A stretch of DNA of 64,000 nt, from assembly GCF_024362405.1 (NCBI RefSeq), contig NZ_CP101454.1, positions 1,426,001-1,490,000 on the forward strand, in the 5' to 3' direction. The notes beneath the pieces are model-generated. The model was given only the letters and a program-made list of their open reading frames with translations. It had not been told where the DNA came from and did not search any database. This document shows positions 38,438-48,024 of the stretch, piece after piece (position 1 is the first letter of the stretch; each line of letters opens with the position of its first letter). Position numbers and translations under genes: made by a program. The DNA comes from Halorarius litoreus. GTDB taxonomy: Archaea; Halobacteriota; Halobacteria; Halobacteriales; Haloarculaceae.

Positions 38438-39637
38438 TCAGTCCGCACTCTCCTCGGAGTCGAACGTCGCGACCCGCTCCACGTCGAGGTTGAGCAGGGC
38501 GGGTAACAGCGCCACCGCGAGCAGGATTTCGGCCCCACCCGCGACCAGAAACGCCGCCTCGAAGCCGTACCGGCTTGCGAGCGCCCCACCGCCGACGACC
38601 CCGGCGAGGAAGCCGAGCGAGCCGACGACGTTGAACCCGCCGGTGGCCGTGCCGCGTCCCCCGGCGGCGGCGAGGTCGTTGACGAGCGCGAGCGTCGCTG
38701 GCGCACAGAGCGCGCCGAACGCGCCCACGAGCGCCATCGCGAGGGCGGCGAGCGCCACCGTCGGCGTGAGCGAGACGGCGATGATGACGATGCCGTAGGC
38801 GAACGAGCCCGCGGCGACCGGGCCGACGCGCCCGATCCTATCCGAGAGCACGCCGAGCGGGTACTGGAGCAGCGCGAACGGGAGGAAGAACGCCCCGAGC
38901 AGGAGGCCCGTGCCGGCGGCGTCGAGCCCGTAGCGCGTCTGGAAGTAGACGACACCGACGAGCGCGAAGAAGCCCGCCGTGAAGCGGTCGGCGAAGCCGA
39001 ACGCGTAGGGGACCGCGAGTGCGGGCCGCTCGCGGACGGTGAACAGCGCAGAGAGCGCCCGGCTCCGGTCGCCCGCGCCGCCGCGTTCGCGGAGCTGGGT
39101 CGCGGCGACGCCCACCAGCACCATCAGCCCGGCGGCGGCGAGCAGGGGCGCGCGCGGGCCGAGCCGGTACAACTGGCCGCCGATGGGCGCTCCCAGCCCT
39201 GTTCCGAGGCCGATGGCGATGCCCGCCGCGCCCATGTTTCGGCCGTTCCCACCCTCCAGATCCATCAGCGTCGCAATCGCCAGCGAGAACGCGCCGATGG
39301 TGAACGCCCCTTCGACGAACCGGATGACGAGCACGACCCAGAACGGGACCTCGGGGAGCACCGCGAGCAGGCCGTAGGCGAGGCCGCCACCCAGCGCCCC
39401 GAGCGCGATGAACGGGCGACGTTTCCCCGCAGCATCCGAGAGAGCACCCCACAGCCCGGCGAACAGGACGAACCCCGCGAACTCGGCGGCGAGGAAGTAG
39501 GTGCCGGCGTCGAGCGGGCCGCTGCCACCCAGCGACTCGACGAGCTGGGGCACGCCCGGATAGAGGAGCACCTGTGCGAACAGGACGGCGAACACGGTGC
39601 CCGAGAGGGCGAGGCGCTCCCGACGCTGGGTCTCCAC
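38438..39637 (-). CDS. MFS transporter
   Basis: A 399-residue carrier with twelve predicted helices. The loop 2-3 signature appears as GALSDAAGKRRPFI and its pseudo-repeat in the second half as GVLSDRIGRVGPVA. It resembles multidrug-efflux-type MFS carriers and probably exports a compound by proton antiport. A GTG start (METQRRERLALSG) gives the normal length and excludes a long spurious N terminus. Substrate unknown. Confidence 0.88.
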   Translation of the reverse strand: METQRRERLALSGTVFAVLFAQVLLYPGVPQLVESLGGSGPLDAGTYFLAAEFAGFVLFAGLWGALSDAAGKRRPFIALGALGGGLAYGLLAVLPEVPFWVVLVIRFVEGAFTIGAFSLAIATLMDLEGGNGRNMGAAGIAIGLGTGLGAPIGGQLYRLGPRAPLLAAAGLMVLVGVAATQLRERGGAGDRSRALSALFTVRERPALAVPYAFGFADRFTAGFFALVGVVYFQTRYGLDAAGTGLLLGAFFLPFALLQYPLGVLSDRIGRVGPVAAGSFAYGIVIIAVSLTPTVALAALAMALVGAFGALCAPATLALVNDLAAAGGRGTATGGFNVVGSLGFLAGVVGGGALASRYGFEAAFLVAGGAEILLAVALLPALLNLDVERVATFDSEESAD

Positions 39638-39683
39638 GCCGTCCCGTACGGCGTGGGTGGTTAAGAGCGGTGTGCCCGTCGAC

Positions 39684-39821
39684 TCACAGCCGGTAGCACG
39701 CGATGTCGCTCGCGTCGCAGGTCGGACAGCCCGTGGCTCCGGAGTCGACGTTCGTCCCGCAGTGGCGGCACTCACAGACGGTCGTTCCGCGGTCGACCAC
39801 CTGTCGCAAGCGTTCGAGCAT
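39684..39821 (-). CDS. 45-residue zinc-finger microprotein
   Basis: MLERLRQVVDRGTTVCECRHCG... followed by CPTCDASDIACYRL. C16 or C18 and C21, with C32 and C35, give a compact zinc ribbon after a short basic helix; the sequence then ends. GAGAGGT directly precedes the ATG. Such rubredoxin-sized proteins are widespread and mostly uncharacterised in haloarchaea. It lies between the MFS gene and metY. Function unknown. Confidence 0.72.
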   Translation of the reverse strand: MLERLRQVVDRGTTVCECRHCGTNVDSGATGCPTCDASDIACYRL

Positions 39822-39970
39822 ACCTCTCGGCTCAGCCCGGCCGAGCATATACCCGACGTGACCGCTCCGGAAGTGAAAACCCGGAGCCGGTACCGGGGCA
39901 ACCGAACCGGCGTCAGCCCCGCGTCAGACACCCGCTTCGCACCCGCGACAGTTTTTGCCGTAACTCTCGG

Positions 39971-39976
39971 TTATAG
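39971..39976 (+). promoter_or_regulatory. TATA-like box for metY
   Basis: TTATAG lies 28-33 bases before the metY ATG, consistent with a leaderless or near-leaderless metY-metX transcript. Confidence 0.5.
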
Positions 39977-40003
39977 ATTCTTCGAGCGTTATGCGTCACA
40001 TAC

Positions 40004-41275
40004 ATGAGTGAACGCCTCGGCTTCGACACCCGCTGTCTCCACGCGGGCCACGAGGCGGACCCGACGACAGGGGCCGCCGCGCCCGCCATCTACCAGACCA
40101 CCTCCTACGAGTTCGCGGACGCCGACACCGCTGCGGCGCTCTACGCCCTCGAAGAGGACGACCACGTCTACTCGCGCATCTCGAATCCCACGACCGGCGT
40201 CCTCGAACGCCGACTCGCGTCGGTCCACGGCGGGTCGGGCGCCTGCGCGACCGCCTCGGGGATGGCCGCGCTCGACGCCGCGACGCTCGTCCTCGCGGAC
40301 GTGGGTGACAACGTCGTCTCCGCCTCCTCTATCTACGGCGGCACCCACGCCTACCTCTCGCACACCGCCGCCCGCCGGGGCATCGAGGCCCGGTTCGTCG
40401 ACACGCTCGACCCCGATGCCTACGCCGACGCCATCGACGAGAACACCGCGTACGTCCACTTCGAGACCATCGGCAACCCCTCGCTCGTCACGCCCCCTAT
40501 CGAGGAGATCGCCGCCGTCGCCCACGACCACGGCGTTCCGGTTCTCGTCGACAACACGTTCGCGACGCCCGCGCTCTGCCGCCCGCTGGAACACGGTGCA
40601 GACCTGGTGTGGGAGTCGACGACGAAGTGGATTCACGGCTCCGGCTCCACGGTCGGCGGCATCCTCGTCGACGGCGGCACGTTCCCGTGGGCCGACCACG
40701 CCGAGAAGTACCCCGAGCTCACCGCGAACCCGGCGTTCCACGGTCGGGATTTCACCGAGCGGTTCGGCGACCGCGCGTTCGAGTACGCCGCCCGCCACCG
40801 CGGGCTCCGGTCGCTCGGCGACCAGCAGAGCCCGTTCGATGCGTGGGCTACGCTCCAGGGGCTCGAAACGCTCGGCCTGCGGATGGAGCGCCACTGCGCG
40901 AACGCCGAGCGGGTGGCGAACTGGCTCGCCGACCACGACGACGTGGCGTGGGTGAACTACCCCGGCCTCGACACGCACGAGACCCACGACCTCGCCACCG
41001 AGTACCTGGATGGCGGGTACGGCGGGATGGTCACCTTCGGCCTCGAAGACGGCTACGAGGGCGGCAAGCGCGTCTGTGAGACCGTCGACCTCGCGACGTT
41101 CCTCGCGAACATCGGGGACTCCCGTTCCCTCGTCATCCACCCCGCCTCCACGACGCACGCACAGCTCTCGGAGGACGAACAGCGCGCCTCGGGCGTCACG
41201 CCGGACCTCGTCCGACTTTCGGTCGGCATCGAGGACGTCGAGGACATCATCGCGGACCTGGGGCAGGCGATATGA
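40004..41275 (+). CDS. metY: O-acetylhomoserine sulfhydrylase (aminocarboxypropyltransferase)
   Basis: A 423-residue Cys/Met-metabolism PLP enzyme making homocysteine from O-acetylhomoserine and sulfide. Marks: [84 protein letters not shown] with the PLP lysine in STTKWI, and SLGDSRSL-type [15 protein letters not shown]. Length and the H-G-S-G region favour MetY over cystathionine gamma-synthase. Its stop overlaps metX by ATGA, so product and substrate enzymes are coupled. Confidence 0.94.
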   Translation: MSERLGFDTRCLHAGHEADPTTGAAAPAIYQTTSYEFADADTAAALYALEEDDHVYSRISNPTTGVLERRLASVHGGSGACATASGMAALDAATLVLADVGDNVVSASSIYGGTHAYLSHTAARRGIEARFVDTLDPDAYADAIDENTAYVHFETIGNPSLVTPPIEEIAAVAHDHGVPVLVDNTFATPALCRPLEHGADLVWESTTKWIHGSGSTVGGILVDGGTFPWADHAEKYPELTANPAFHGRDFTERFGDRAFEYAARHRGLRSLGDQQSPFDAWATLQGLETLGLRMERHCANAERVANWLADHDDVAWVNYPGLDTHETHDLATEYLDGGYGGMVTFGLEDGYEGGKRVCETVDLATFLANIGDSRSLVIHPASTTHAQLSEDEQRASGVTPDLVRLSVGIEDVEDIIADLGQAI

Positions 41276-42471
41276 CGGAGACTGCCGCACTCGGGGAGTT
41301 CGAGTTCGACTGCGGGGAGTCGGTCCCCGACCTCACCCTCGCGTACGAGGCGTACGGCGAGTTCACGGGCGAGAACGCGGTCCTCGTCTGTCACGCGCTC
41401 ACCGGCTCACACCACGTCGCCGGGCGTCGCCGCTCCGGCAATACGGCGGGGCAGGCTGCGGCGTGGTGGGACGACATCGTCGGCCCCGGCAAGGCCATCG
41501 ACACGAACGACTACTACGTCGTCTGCGCGAACGTTCCCGGCTCCTGCTACGGCTCCTCCGGCCCCGCCTCTGAGGGACCGGACGGCGAGCCGTGGGGCAC
41601 CGACTTCCCCGCCGTCACTGTGGGCGACTGGACCCGTGCCCAGCGCGAACTGCTCGACCACCTCGGCATCCCGAACCTCCACGCCGTCGTCGGCGGGAGC
41701 GTGGGGGGAATGAACGCCCTCGAGTGGGCGAAGCGCCACCCGGACCACGTCGACCGCGTGATTCCCGTCGCCACCGGCGCCCGGCTCGACCCGCAGTGTC
41801 TCGCTCTGGAGGCGATTGCCCGTCGCTCCATCACGACCGACCCGAACTGGAACGACGGCGACTACTACGGCGACGACCAGCCCGATCCGGTCCACGGGCT
41901 CGCGCTCGCCCGGCAGATCGGGCACGTCATGTACCTCTCGAAGTCCTCGATGGAGGCGAAGTTCGGCCGCCGCTCGGCGGGGATGGACGCCACCCGCGAC
42001 GCGTTCCCGATGGACCCGGCCTCGGGCTTCTTCCCCTACCGCGAGGTCGAGTCCTACCTCGATTACAACGGCGAGAAGTTCGCCGACCGGTTCGACGCGA
42101 ACGCGTACCTCTACCTGACGCGCGCGATGGACAACTACGACCTCGCCTCCGGCTACGAGTCGGATGCCGACGCCCTCGCGGCGTTCGACGGCGAGGCGAT
42201 GGTGCTCTCCTTCACGGGTGACTGGCACTTCACGGTCGAACAGGGTGAGTCGCTCGCCAACGGCTTCCGGCGGGCCGGTACGAAGACGGCCCACCACGTC
42301 ATCGAGTCCGACCACGGCCACGACGCGTTCCTCGTCGAACCCGACCGGGTCGGCCCACCGCTCGCGGACTTCCTCGACGCGGGCGTCCGGGGGAAGGCCG
42401 TCACCGACACCCGCGACGGCGACGACTCCTCGGAGTTCGCACCCGTCCACACGAGCCTCTTTTCGGACTAG
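41272..42471 (+). CDS. metX: homoserine O-acetyltransferase
   Basis: A 399-residue alpha/beta-hydrolase-fold enzyme transferring acetyl from acetyl-CoA to homoserine. Nucleophile serine in [13 protein letters not shown], catalytic aspartate in FTGDWHF, histidine in [20 protein letters not shown] and FGRRSAG are family segments. It supplies metY, whose stop codon it overlaps, forming a two-gene direct-sulfhydrylation unit. Succinyl-type specificity cannot be ruled out but pairing with this metY favours acetyl. Confidence 0.95.
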   Translation: MTETAALGEFEFDCGESVPDLTLAYEAYGEFTGENAVLVCHALTGSHHVAGRRRSGNTAGQAAAWWDDIVGPGKAIDTNDYYVVCANVPGSCYGSSGPASEGPDGEPWGTDFPAVTVGDWTRAQRELLDHLGIPNLHAVVGGSVGGMNALEWAKRHPDHVDRVIPVATGARLDPQCLALEAIARRSITTDPNWNDGDYYGDDQPDPVHGLALARQIGHVMYLSKSSMEAKFGRRSAGMDATRDAFPMDPASGFFPYREVESYLDYNGEKFADRFDANAYLYLTRAMDNYDLASGYESDADALAAFDGEAMVLSFTGDWHFTVEQGESLANGFRRAGTKTAHHVIESDHGHDAFLVEPDRVGPPLADFLDAGVRGKAVTDTRDGDDSSEFAPVHTSLFSD

Positions 42472-42559
42472 GGGTGTCGTCGGTCCCCGCGCTCTCGTCG
42501 ACCCACGCTCGATTCCGTGACCGGCACGTACAAACGGCACCCGCGACTACCTGTGGGCA

Positions 42560-42949
42560 ATGCCGGCCTCGCTGGTCGCCCCCGTCGCACAGGTCGACAT
42601 CACCGGTGGGGGCCCCCTCGCGCTCGTCGTCACGTTCCTCGTCACGACGCTCTTCTACGCCGTGACGCTCCACCTGGCGGCGACGTTCTTCATCGGCGAC
42701 GTCCCCTCCCAGCGCGCGGCGTACGCGGCGCCCGTGCCCGCGGCGGTCTCCATCCTCCTCCAGCAGTACGGGCTCCAGAGCTCGCTGCTCGTGGGAGTGG
42801 CCATCCTCGCGACGCTCGTCTCGGACCTGCTCGCCGTCAGTTTCGTCTACCGGCTGAAGTTCAAGTCCGCGATACCGCTCGTCCTCCTCCACTTCGCGTT
42901 CGCGGCGGTGCTCGGCATCGCGCTCGGGAACCTCCTCGGCGTCCTCTGA
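42560..42949 (+). CDS. small polytopic membrane protein
   Basis: A 129-residue protein with about four helices (20-45, 53-66, 72-95, 104-127); the last contains a GIALGNLLGVL end. No catalytic motif. It follows metX by 88 bases and is convergent with hisG. Conserved-looking haloarchaeal membrane protein of unknown function. Confidence 0.75.
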   Translation: MPASLVAPVAQVDITGGGPLALVVTFLVTTLFYAVTLHLAATFFIGDVPSQRAAYAAPVPAAVSILLQQYGLQSSLLVGVAILATLVSDLLAVSFVYRLKFKSAIPLVLLHFAFAAVLGIALGNLLGVL

Positions 42950-42983
42950 TACTGACGTACAGCAGTCAGTCGGAGCCTGCCGA

Positions 42984-43829
42984 CTACTCGACCAGCCGCT
43001 CGATCTCGGTGACGAGGATGTCCGAGGCACCCGCCTGCTTCAGCCGCGTGATGGTCTCGAACACCTCGCGCTCGTCGACGACGACGTGGACCGCCACCGC
43101 ATCCTGTCCGTCGATGTCCATGACGGTGGGGCCGCCCATACCGGGAATCACGTCCTCCACGTCCGCGAGCGCGTCCTTGGGACAGTTCATCATCAGGTAG
43201 CGCTTCCCGTTGGCCGCGAGCACCGATTCGAGCGCCGTGGCGAGCTGCTGGACCTTCGGGTCGTCGGCGACCTCCGGTGCGGCGAAGAGGTGGACCGACG
43301 ACTGCAGCACCTCGTCGACGATCTCGAGGCGGTTCATCCGCAGGGTCGTCCCCGTGGAGGTGATGTCGACGATGGCGTCGGCGATCTCGACGTGTGGCGT
43401 CAGCTCCGTGGCGCCCGACACCTCGACGATCTCGGGCGAGACGGGCTTGTCCGCGAAGTAGTCGGCGGTGATGTTCGGGAACTCGGTGGCCACGGTGCCG
43501 CCGGCGAGGGCGTCGACGGAGTCGATGGCGTCGTCCTCGGGTGCCGCGAGCACGAGCCGACAGCGGCCGAACTCGAGGTCGAGCAGGTCGACGAGGTCGA
43601 CGCGCGACTCACGCACCTGGTCGAGGCCGGTGATGCCGACGGCCGCGGCCCCGTCGGCGACGTACTCGGGGATGTCCGCGGCACGGGCGAACAGCACGGA
43701 GACGTCCGGGTCGACGGTGTCGGCGTACAGCTTCCGGTCCGCCCCGTTCTCGAGGTGGAGGCCGGCACGCTCCAGCAGCGCGACGGCGGGGTCGTGGAGA
43801 CGGCCCTTGTTGGGCACGGCGATTCGCAT
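42984..43829 (-). CDS. hisG: ATP phosphoribosyltransferase, long form
   Basis: A 281-residue enzyme for the first step of histidine synthesis, joining ATP and [27 protein letters not shown] is the family start, the PRPP/phosphate loop is [15 protein letters not shown], and residues from about 205 form the C-terminal regulatory (ferredoxin-like) domain that binds histidine, so it is the long, feedback-inhibited type needing no HisZ. The ATG is directly preceded by GGAGGT. No other his gene is adjacent. Confidence 0.95.
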   Translation of the reverse strand: MRIAVPNKGRLHDPAVALLERAGLHLENGADRKLYADTVDPDVSVLFARAADIPEYVADGAAAVGITGLDQVRESRVDLVDLLDLEFGRCRLVLAAPEDDAIDSVDALAGGTVATEFPNITADYFADKPVSPEIVEVSGATELTPHVEIADAIVDITSTGTTLRMNRLEIVDEVLQSSVHLFAAPEVADDPKVQQLATALESVLAANGKRYLMMNCPKDALADVEDVIPGMGGPTVMDIDGQDAVAVHVVVDEREVFETITRLKQAGASDILVTEIERLVE

Positions 43830-43888
43830 ACCTCCTCTATCGGTGGGCGGGCGAAGGGTCTTTCCCCTCGCCGTCCGCCACGACCGAC

Positions 43889-44959
43889 GTGTCCCTCCCC
43901 GCGACACTCGCCGCGACCGTCATCGCCGCCGTCGTCGCCCACCTCCTGATGCGACTGCTCGGCCGACGCTACGCCGCCCCCGAACGAGCGAGCCGCCGCC
44001 TCCGCCGCGACCTACTCGTCGGGAGCCTGTTCGCCGTCGCCGGTTTCGCGGTCGCGGTCCTGCTGGCCGGCGGGACGGTCCACCCCGCCGTTCGAACGCG
44101 CGTCGCCGGCCCGCCACTGCTCGTGACGGTGCTCACGTTTTGGGGCTACAGTCTGTGTGCCACTGCGGTCGTCCTCGCGGGCTACCTCGGCTTCCTGCCC
44201 GCCGTCCGCCGGACGCGCGAGGTGGAGCTGGGAGACGCCACGGCGACCGTTCGGATGGGCCGGTGGCTGGTCGTCACCGGCCTGCTCGCCGCGACGGGTG
44301 CCGCGGTCGTCTACTCGGTGACGGTGACGCCGCTGACGGCTGCGGCTGCGATTCTCGTGGTCGCGCTGGCGGCGTATCTCGCCGCCCCGTGGCTCATCGC
44401 GCTCACCCAGTCGGTTCGGGCGCCGACCGACGCCGAACTCGACCGGCTCGACCGGCTGTGTGCGCAGGCCGGAGCGACGGGCTACCGGCTCCGCGTCCTC
44501 GACCGACGCGACGAGCAGGCGGCCGTCGCGTTCGTCCGCGGCCCGCCGGGCGCGCGCTCCCTCTACGTGACCGACTACCTGCTCGAGGTCCTCGACGACG
44601 ACGCCGTCGCGGCGGTGCTCGCGGTCACCGTCGCGAACGAGCGACACACGGCCTACCGGCTCGGCGTGGTCGGGGGCGTCGGTGCCGGCCTCCTCGCGGC
44701 GGTCGCCGCCGGCTACCCGTTCGTCGCCCTCGGCCTGCTGGTCCTGGCGCCCCTCCCTGCGTACGCTCTCGGACGGCGGCTCGTCTTCCGGGCCGACGAC
44801 CGGGCCGCGAGTCGCGTTGGGTCGACGACGGTCGCCGACACGCTCGACCGGACTGCGGACCTCCACGACGCGTCGCTCGACGCTGGGCTACTGGCTCGAA
44901 TCGGGAGCCTGCGGCCGAGCCGCGGCCAGCGCATCGACCGGCTGCGATCCCAGAGCTAA
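43889..44959 (+). CDS. M48-like membrane protein with erased zinc motif
   Basis: A 356-residue protein with membrane helices at about 5-22, 42-61, 76-104, 127-148 and 152-172, then a soluble domain. The segment [23 protein letters not shown] is what precedes the zinc motif in HtpX/Ste24 peptidases, but instead of H-E-x-x-H it reads V-T-V-A-N (V246, T247, N250). So it appears to be a catalytically dead M48 relative, with another helix pair after it. GTG start. It overlaps the convergent gene by four bases. Role unknown, perhaps scaffold or regulator. Confidence 0.75.
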   Translation: MSLPATLAATVIAAVVAHLLMRLLGRRYAAPERASRRLRRDLLVGSLFAVAGFAVAVLLAGGTVHPAVRTRVAGPPLLVTVLTFWGYSLCATAVVLAGYLGFLPAVRRTREVELGDATATVRMGRWLVVTGLLAATGAAVVYSVTVTPLTAAAAILVVALAAYLAAPWLIALTQSVRAPTDAELDRLDRLCAQAGATGYRLRVLDRRDEQAAVAFVRGPPGARSLYVTDYLLEVLDDDAVAAVLAVTVANERHTAYRLGVVGGVGAGLLAAVAAGYPFVALGLLVLAPLPAYALGRRLVFRADDRAASRVGSTTVADTLDRTADLHDASLDAGLLARIGSLRPSRGQRIDRLRSQS

Positions 44960-45366
44960 CCGCGGAGTTCGTTCCGGACGAGGACCGCCGTTCCGACGAC
45001 GGCGGCGACGGCCCCGCCGACGAACAGTGCGAGCGCGACCGTCTCCCACGGCGCGGCGAGCCCCACCTCCCCCACGAGGGACGGCTTCATCGGCGTGCCG
45101 TCCGGACGGTCGAGCCTGGTCTGGAGGCCCGCCATCGTCCCCGCGAAGTCGAGGGCGATAGCCACGAGGCCGAGGCCGAACGCGGCGAGCGTGGCGACTG
45201 CCGCACGGACCGCGAGCGGGTCGACGCCGTCGCTGTCGTCGCTCTCACCGCCCCCGCCGTCCGCGAACCGCCAGTAGACGAGGCCTGCTGCGACGACGAG
45301 CAGGGTGCCGAGGCCCGCGGTCGTCGCGAACGGGACGACGAACCGGGGGCCGGTCTGGAGGAGCAC
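44956..45366 (-). CDS. four-helix membrane protein, unknown function
   Basis: A 136-residue protein with hydrophobic segments at about 12-33, 53-79 and 105-128, and an acidic glycine-rich loop (DGGGGESDDSDG). The start is uncertain: a GTG at 45366 gives LLQTGPRFVVPF, but other GTG codons lie up to 15 codons upstream. It is divergent from the amidohydrolase gene. No function proposed. Confidence 0.6.
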   Translation of the reverse strand: MLLQTGPRFVVPFATTAGLGTLLVVAAGLVYWRFADGGGGESDDSDGVDPLAVRAAVATLAAFGLGLVAIALDFAGTMAGLQTRLDRPDGTPMKPSLVGEVGLAAPWETVALALFVGGAVAAVVGTAVLVRNELRG

Positions 45367-45447
45367 ACCTGCAACGCGAGCCCCGACAGCAAAAATCCCG
45401 GGCACGGAACCGGGGGATTGACGCCATCCGGGCGTCGATGACCCGGT

Positions 45448-46734
45448 ATGACGCTCCGTATCGAGGGCGGTCGGGTCCTGCGTCCGGACCTGTCGGTCGA
45501 CGAGGCCGACGTGCGGGTGGACGACGACGGTCGCATCGAGGCGGTCGGTGAACTCGACGCGCGACCCGACGAACAGACGCTCGACGCCACGGGTGGACTC
45601 GTGATTCCGGGGCTCGTGAACGCTCACGGCCACGCCGCGATGACCTTGCTCCGCGGCTACGCCGACGACAAGCCGCTCGAGGCGTGGCTGCAGGAGGACA
45701 TCTGGCCGACGGAGGCACAGTTCGGGCCCAAGGAAGTCGCCGCCGGGACGCGCCTCGCCGCGGTCGAGATGATCAAGTCCGGGACGACGGCGTTCGGCGA
45801 CATGTACTTCCACGTCCCGCAGGTCGTCGAGGTCGTCCAGGCGGCGGGGCTCCGCGCCCGGGTCGGCCACGGCGTCGTCACGCTCGGCAAAGAGGACGAC
45901 GACGCCCGCGACGACTTCCGCGAGGCGCTCGCGGTCGCCCGCGAGTACGACGGCACCGCCGGCGGCCGGGTCACGACCGCCGTCATGCCACACGCCCCCC
46001 ACACGGTCGGCACGAAGTACTTCGAGGAGTTCGTCCCGAAGGGTCGACAGGCAGGGTTGCCGTTCCACTTCCACCTCAACGAGACCGAGGGCTATCTCGA
46101 CCCCATCGCCGAGGAGACCGGGCAGCGACCCACCGAGTACGCCGACGACCTCGACCTCCTGCACGAGGACACGTGGGTCGCGCACGGCGTCCACCTCGAC
46201 GAGAGCGAGATCGACCTGCTCGCCGAGCGCGACACCGCCGTCGTCCACTGCCCGGCGTCGAACATGAAGCTCGCGTCGGGGATGGCTCCCGTCCAGCAAC
46301 TGCTCGACGCGGGCGTCACCGTCGGGCTCGGTACGGATGGAGCGGCCTCGAACAACGACCTCGACATGTTCGACGAGATGCGCGATGCAGCCATGATCGG
46401 GAAGCTCGCGGCCGACGACGCGAGCGCGGTTCCCGCCGAAGCGGTCATCGAGATGGCCACCAAGGGAAGCGCCGACGCGCTCGGCCTGCCGGTGGGTCGC
46501 ATCGAACCGGGTGCGCCCGCCGACCTCGCGGTCGTCGATCTCGAGGCCGCGCACCTCACGCCCGCACACGACCTCGTCAGTCACCTCGTCTACGCCGCCA
46601 CGGGAAGCGACGTGCGCCACACGCTCTGTGACGGCCAGGTGCTGATGCGCGACCGCGAGGTGCTGACGCTCGACGAGCGCGCGGTCCGCGAGGAGGCGAC
46701 CGAGCGGGCGATGGCCGCCGTCCAGCGCGCCTGA
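45448..46734 (+). CDS. mtaD: MTA/SAH deaminase (adenosine deaminase-like amidohydrolase)
   Basis: A 428-residue amidohydrolase of the TRZ/ATZ group. Metal motif NAHGHAAMTLLRGYADD (H60, H62), HFHLNET, VAHGVHLDE, and the catalytic aspartate in GLGTDGAASNNDLDMF. The family deaminates 5'-methylthioadenosine, S-adenosylhomocysteine and 5'-deoxyadenosine. SAH hydrolase lies 1.3 kb downstream, matching a methyl-cycle role. The symbol follows the family name; guanine or other purine deamination cannot be excluded from sequence alone. Confidence 0.88.
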   Translation: MTLRIEGGRVLRPDLSVDEADVRVDDDGRIEAVGELDARPDEQTLDATGGLVIPGLVNAHGHAAMTLLRGYADDKPLEAWLQEDIWPTEAQFGPKEVAAGTRLAAVEMIKSGTTAFGDMYFHVPQVVEVVQAAGLRARVGHGVVTLGKEDDDARDDFREALAVAREYDGTAGGRVTTAVMPHAPHTVGTKYFEEFVPKGRQAGLPFHFHLNETEGYLDPIAEETGQRPTEYADDLDLLHEDTWVAHGVHLDESEIDLLAERDTAVVHCPASNMKLASGMAPVQQLLDAGVTVGLGTDGAASNNDLDMFDEMRDAAMIGKLAADDASAVPAEAVIEMATKGSADALGLPVGRIEPGAPADLAVVDLEAAHLTPAHDLVSHLVYAATGSDVRHTLCDGQVLMRDREVLTLDERAVREEATERAMAAVQRA

Positions 46735-46830
46735 CTCGCGGAGTAAGCTGTGATTACCAGTTTCGGATTAAACTTGCAGAACGGTTTTTGAACGCTAATC
46801 TTGCCTCTCCACGCCTCTGGGCGCGCTCGC

Positions 46831-46870
46831 GACAGCCGTTGAACGAGGTGAACGAGCTGTCTGGTTTATA
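46831..46870 (+). promoter_or_regulatory. promoter and possible operator of surface-protein gene
   Basis: GACAGC (46831-46836) and GCTGTC (46856-46861) are inverted six-base arms, with GAACGAGGTGAACGAG between them, directly upstream of the TATA-like TTTATA (46865-46870). The TATA lies 28-33 bases before the ATG, so the message is probably leaderless or nearly so. A T-run (46784-46788) further upstream may end mtaD transcripts. Confidence 0.5.
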
Positions 46871-46897
46871 CTGGTATACCCCATCTACTGGGATGAA

Positions 46898-47917
46898 ATG
46901 AAGTTCCCAACCAAACTGAGCGTGCTGGCGCTGACCGCGATGCTGGTGCTGTCGGTCGTCGCACCGGCCGCGCTGGCCGCGACAGCGGCTGAGGACGTGG
47001 AAGTCAAGACCGATGGCGCCGAGAACGTGACCAGTAGCTCCGCGGAGCTTCACGGCGAGGTCGAGGAGCTCGACAACGAGACCGCCACCGTGTACTTCAC
47101 CTACTGGGTCGAAGGTGACGAGGCGAACGCCAGCGACACGGCCTCCGCCACCACCGACGAGAACGACACGGAAGCCAAGTTCACGGAGACCCTCACCGGC
47201 CTGAAGAACAACACGACGTACGTCTACGTCGCGAAGGCCGACGTGAACAACACGACGCGCACGGGTGATGAGGTGACGTTCACCACCAGCGTCGAGGACG
47301 AAACCGAGAACGAGACCAACACCACCGAGGTGACGGCCGAGGTCGGTACCGTGACGAACACCTCCGCGGTGCTCACCGCCGAGCTCTCCGGCCTCCCGGA
47401 GAACGAGACGGCAAACACCTCGTTCACCTACTGGGTCGAGGGAGACGAGAACAACACGACCACCGTGGACACCGAAACGCTCGAATCCGACGGCGAGTTC
47501 ACTACGACCGTCACTGGTCTGGAGAACAACACGACGTACGTGTACGTCGCCACGGCCGACGTGAACAGCTCGTACAGCAGCAGCGAGACGACGTTCACGA
47601 CCGGCGTCGAGAACGACGAGGACGGTGACGCCTTCGGTCAGGAGGTCTCCGCCTTCGTCCACGACCTGCTGAACGACGACGACCGCGAGGGCGGCATCGG
47701 CCAGTTGGTCTCTGACTTCGTGACCAAGAACAACCCCGGCGCCGACAAGCGCCCCGACCACGCCGGCAAGCCTGACCACGCCGGCCCGAAGGACAAGGGC
47801 GACAAGCAGGGTGGCCCGAAGGACAAGGGTCCGGACTCGGCGGACGATGACGAGCACCCCGGTAACGGTAACGGGAACGGCAACGGCAACGGTAACGGGA
47901 ACGGCAACGAGGAATAA
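46898..47917 (+). CDS. secreted protein with two fibronectin-like domains and Gly-Asn tail
   Basis: A 339-residue exported protein. Sec signal peptide (1-28, cleavage after ALA), then two similar domains of about 100 residues (about 32-125 and 140-235), each with FTYWVEGDE, V-x-x-x-TGL-x-N-N-T-TYVYVA-x-ADVN and FTT, the layout of fibronectin type III sandwiches. Many N-x-S/T sequons suggest heavy N-glycosylation. The C-terminal part is basic and Pro/Gly-rich (PDHAGKPDHAGPKDKGDKQ), ending in a Gly-Asn run. No anchor. Probably a released or S-layer-associated protein. Confidence 0.82.
   Translation: MKFPTKLSVLALTAMLVLSVVAPAALAATAAEDVEVKTDGAENVTSSSAELHGEVEELDNETATVYFTYWVEGDEANASDTASATTDENDTEAKFTETLTGLKNNTTYVYVAKADVNNTTRTGDEVTFTTSVEDETENETNTTEVTAEVGTVTNTSAVLTAELSGLPENETANTSFTYWVEGDENNTTTVDTETLESDGEFTTTVTGLENNTTYVYVATADVNSSYSSSETTFTTGVENDEDGDAFGQEVSAFVHDLLNDDDREGGIGQLVSDFVTKNNPGADKRPDHAGKPDHAGPKDKGDKQGGPKDKGPDSADDDEHPGNGNGNGNGNGNGNGNEE
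47867..47912 (+). repeat. hexanucleotide tandem repeat in coding region
   Basis: About eight units of GGTAAC/GGGAAC/GGCAAC encode a Gly-Asn tail. Unit changes keep the frame, so tail length can vary freely. Confidence 0.8.
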
Positions 47918-48024
47918 CGCCGCACACCGCACTGCTCCCGCATTCCCCTTTTCCCCTGTTTTCGACCTTCCAGCGGCAGCACTGGCTTCGGTAGCGTTTA
48001 GGGCGTCTCCCTCCTCGCCCCGAT

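Noticed and set aside
44956..46620. 554-codon frame antisense to mtaD joined to the small membrane protein
   Set aside because: Only the last 136 codons look like a real membrane protein; the rest is a shadow of mtaD.
47867..47912. GGNAAC hexamers as a regulatory iteron
   Set aside because: They encode a Gly-Asn protein tail with intact frame.
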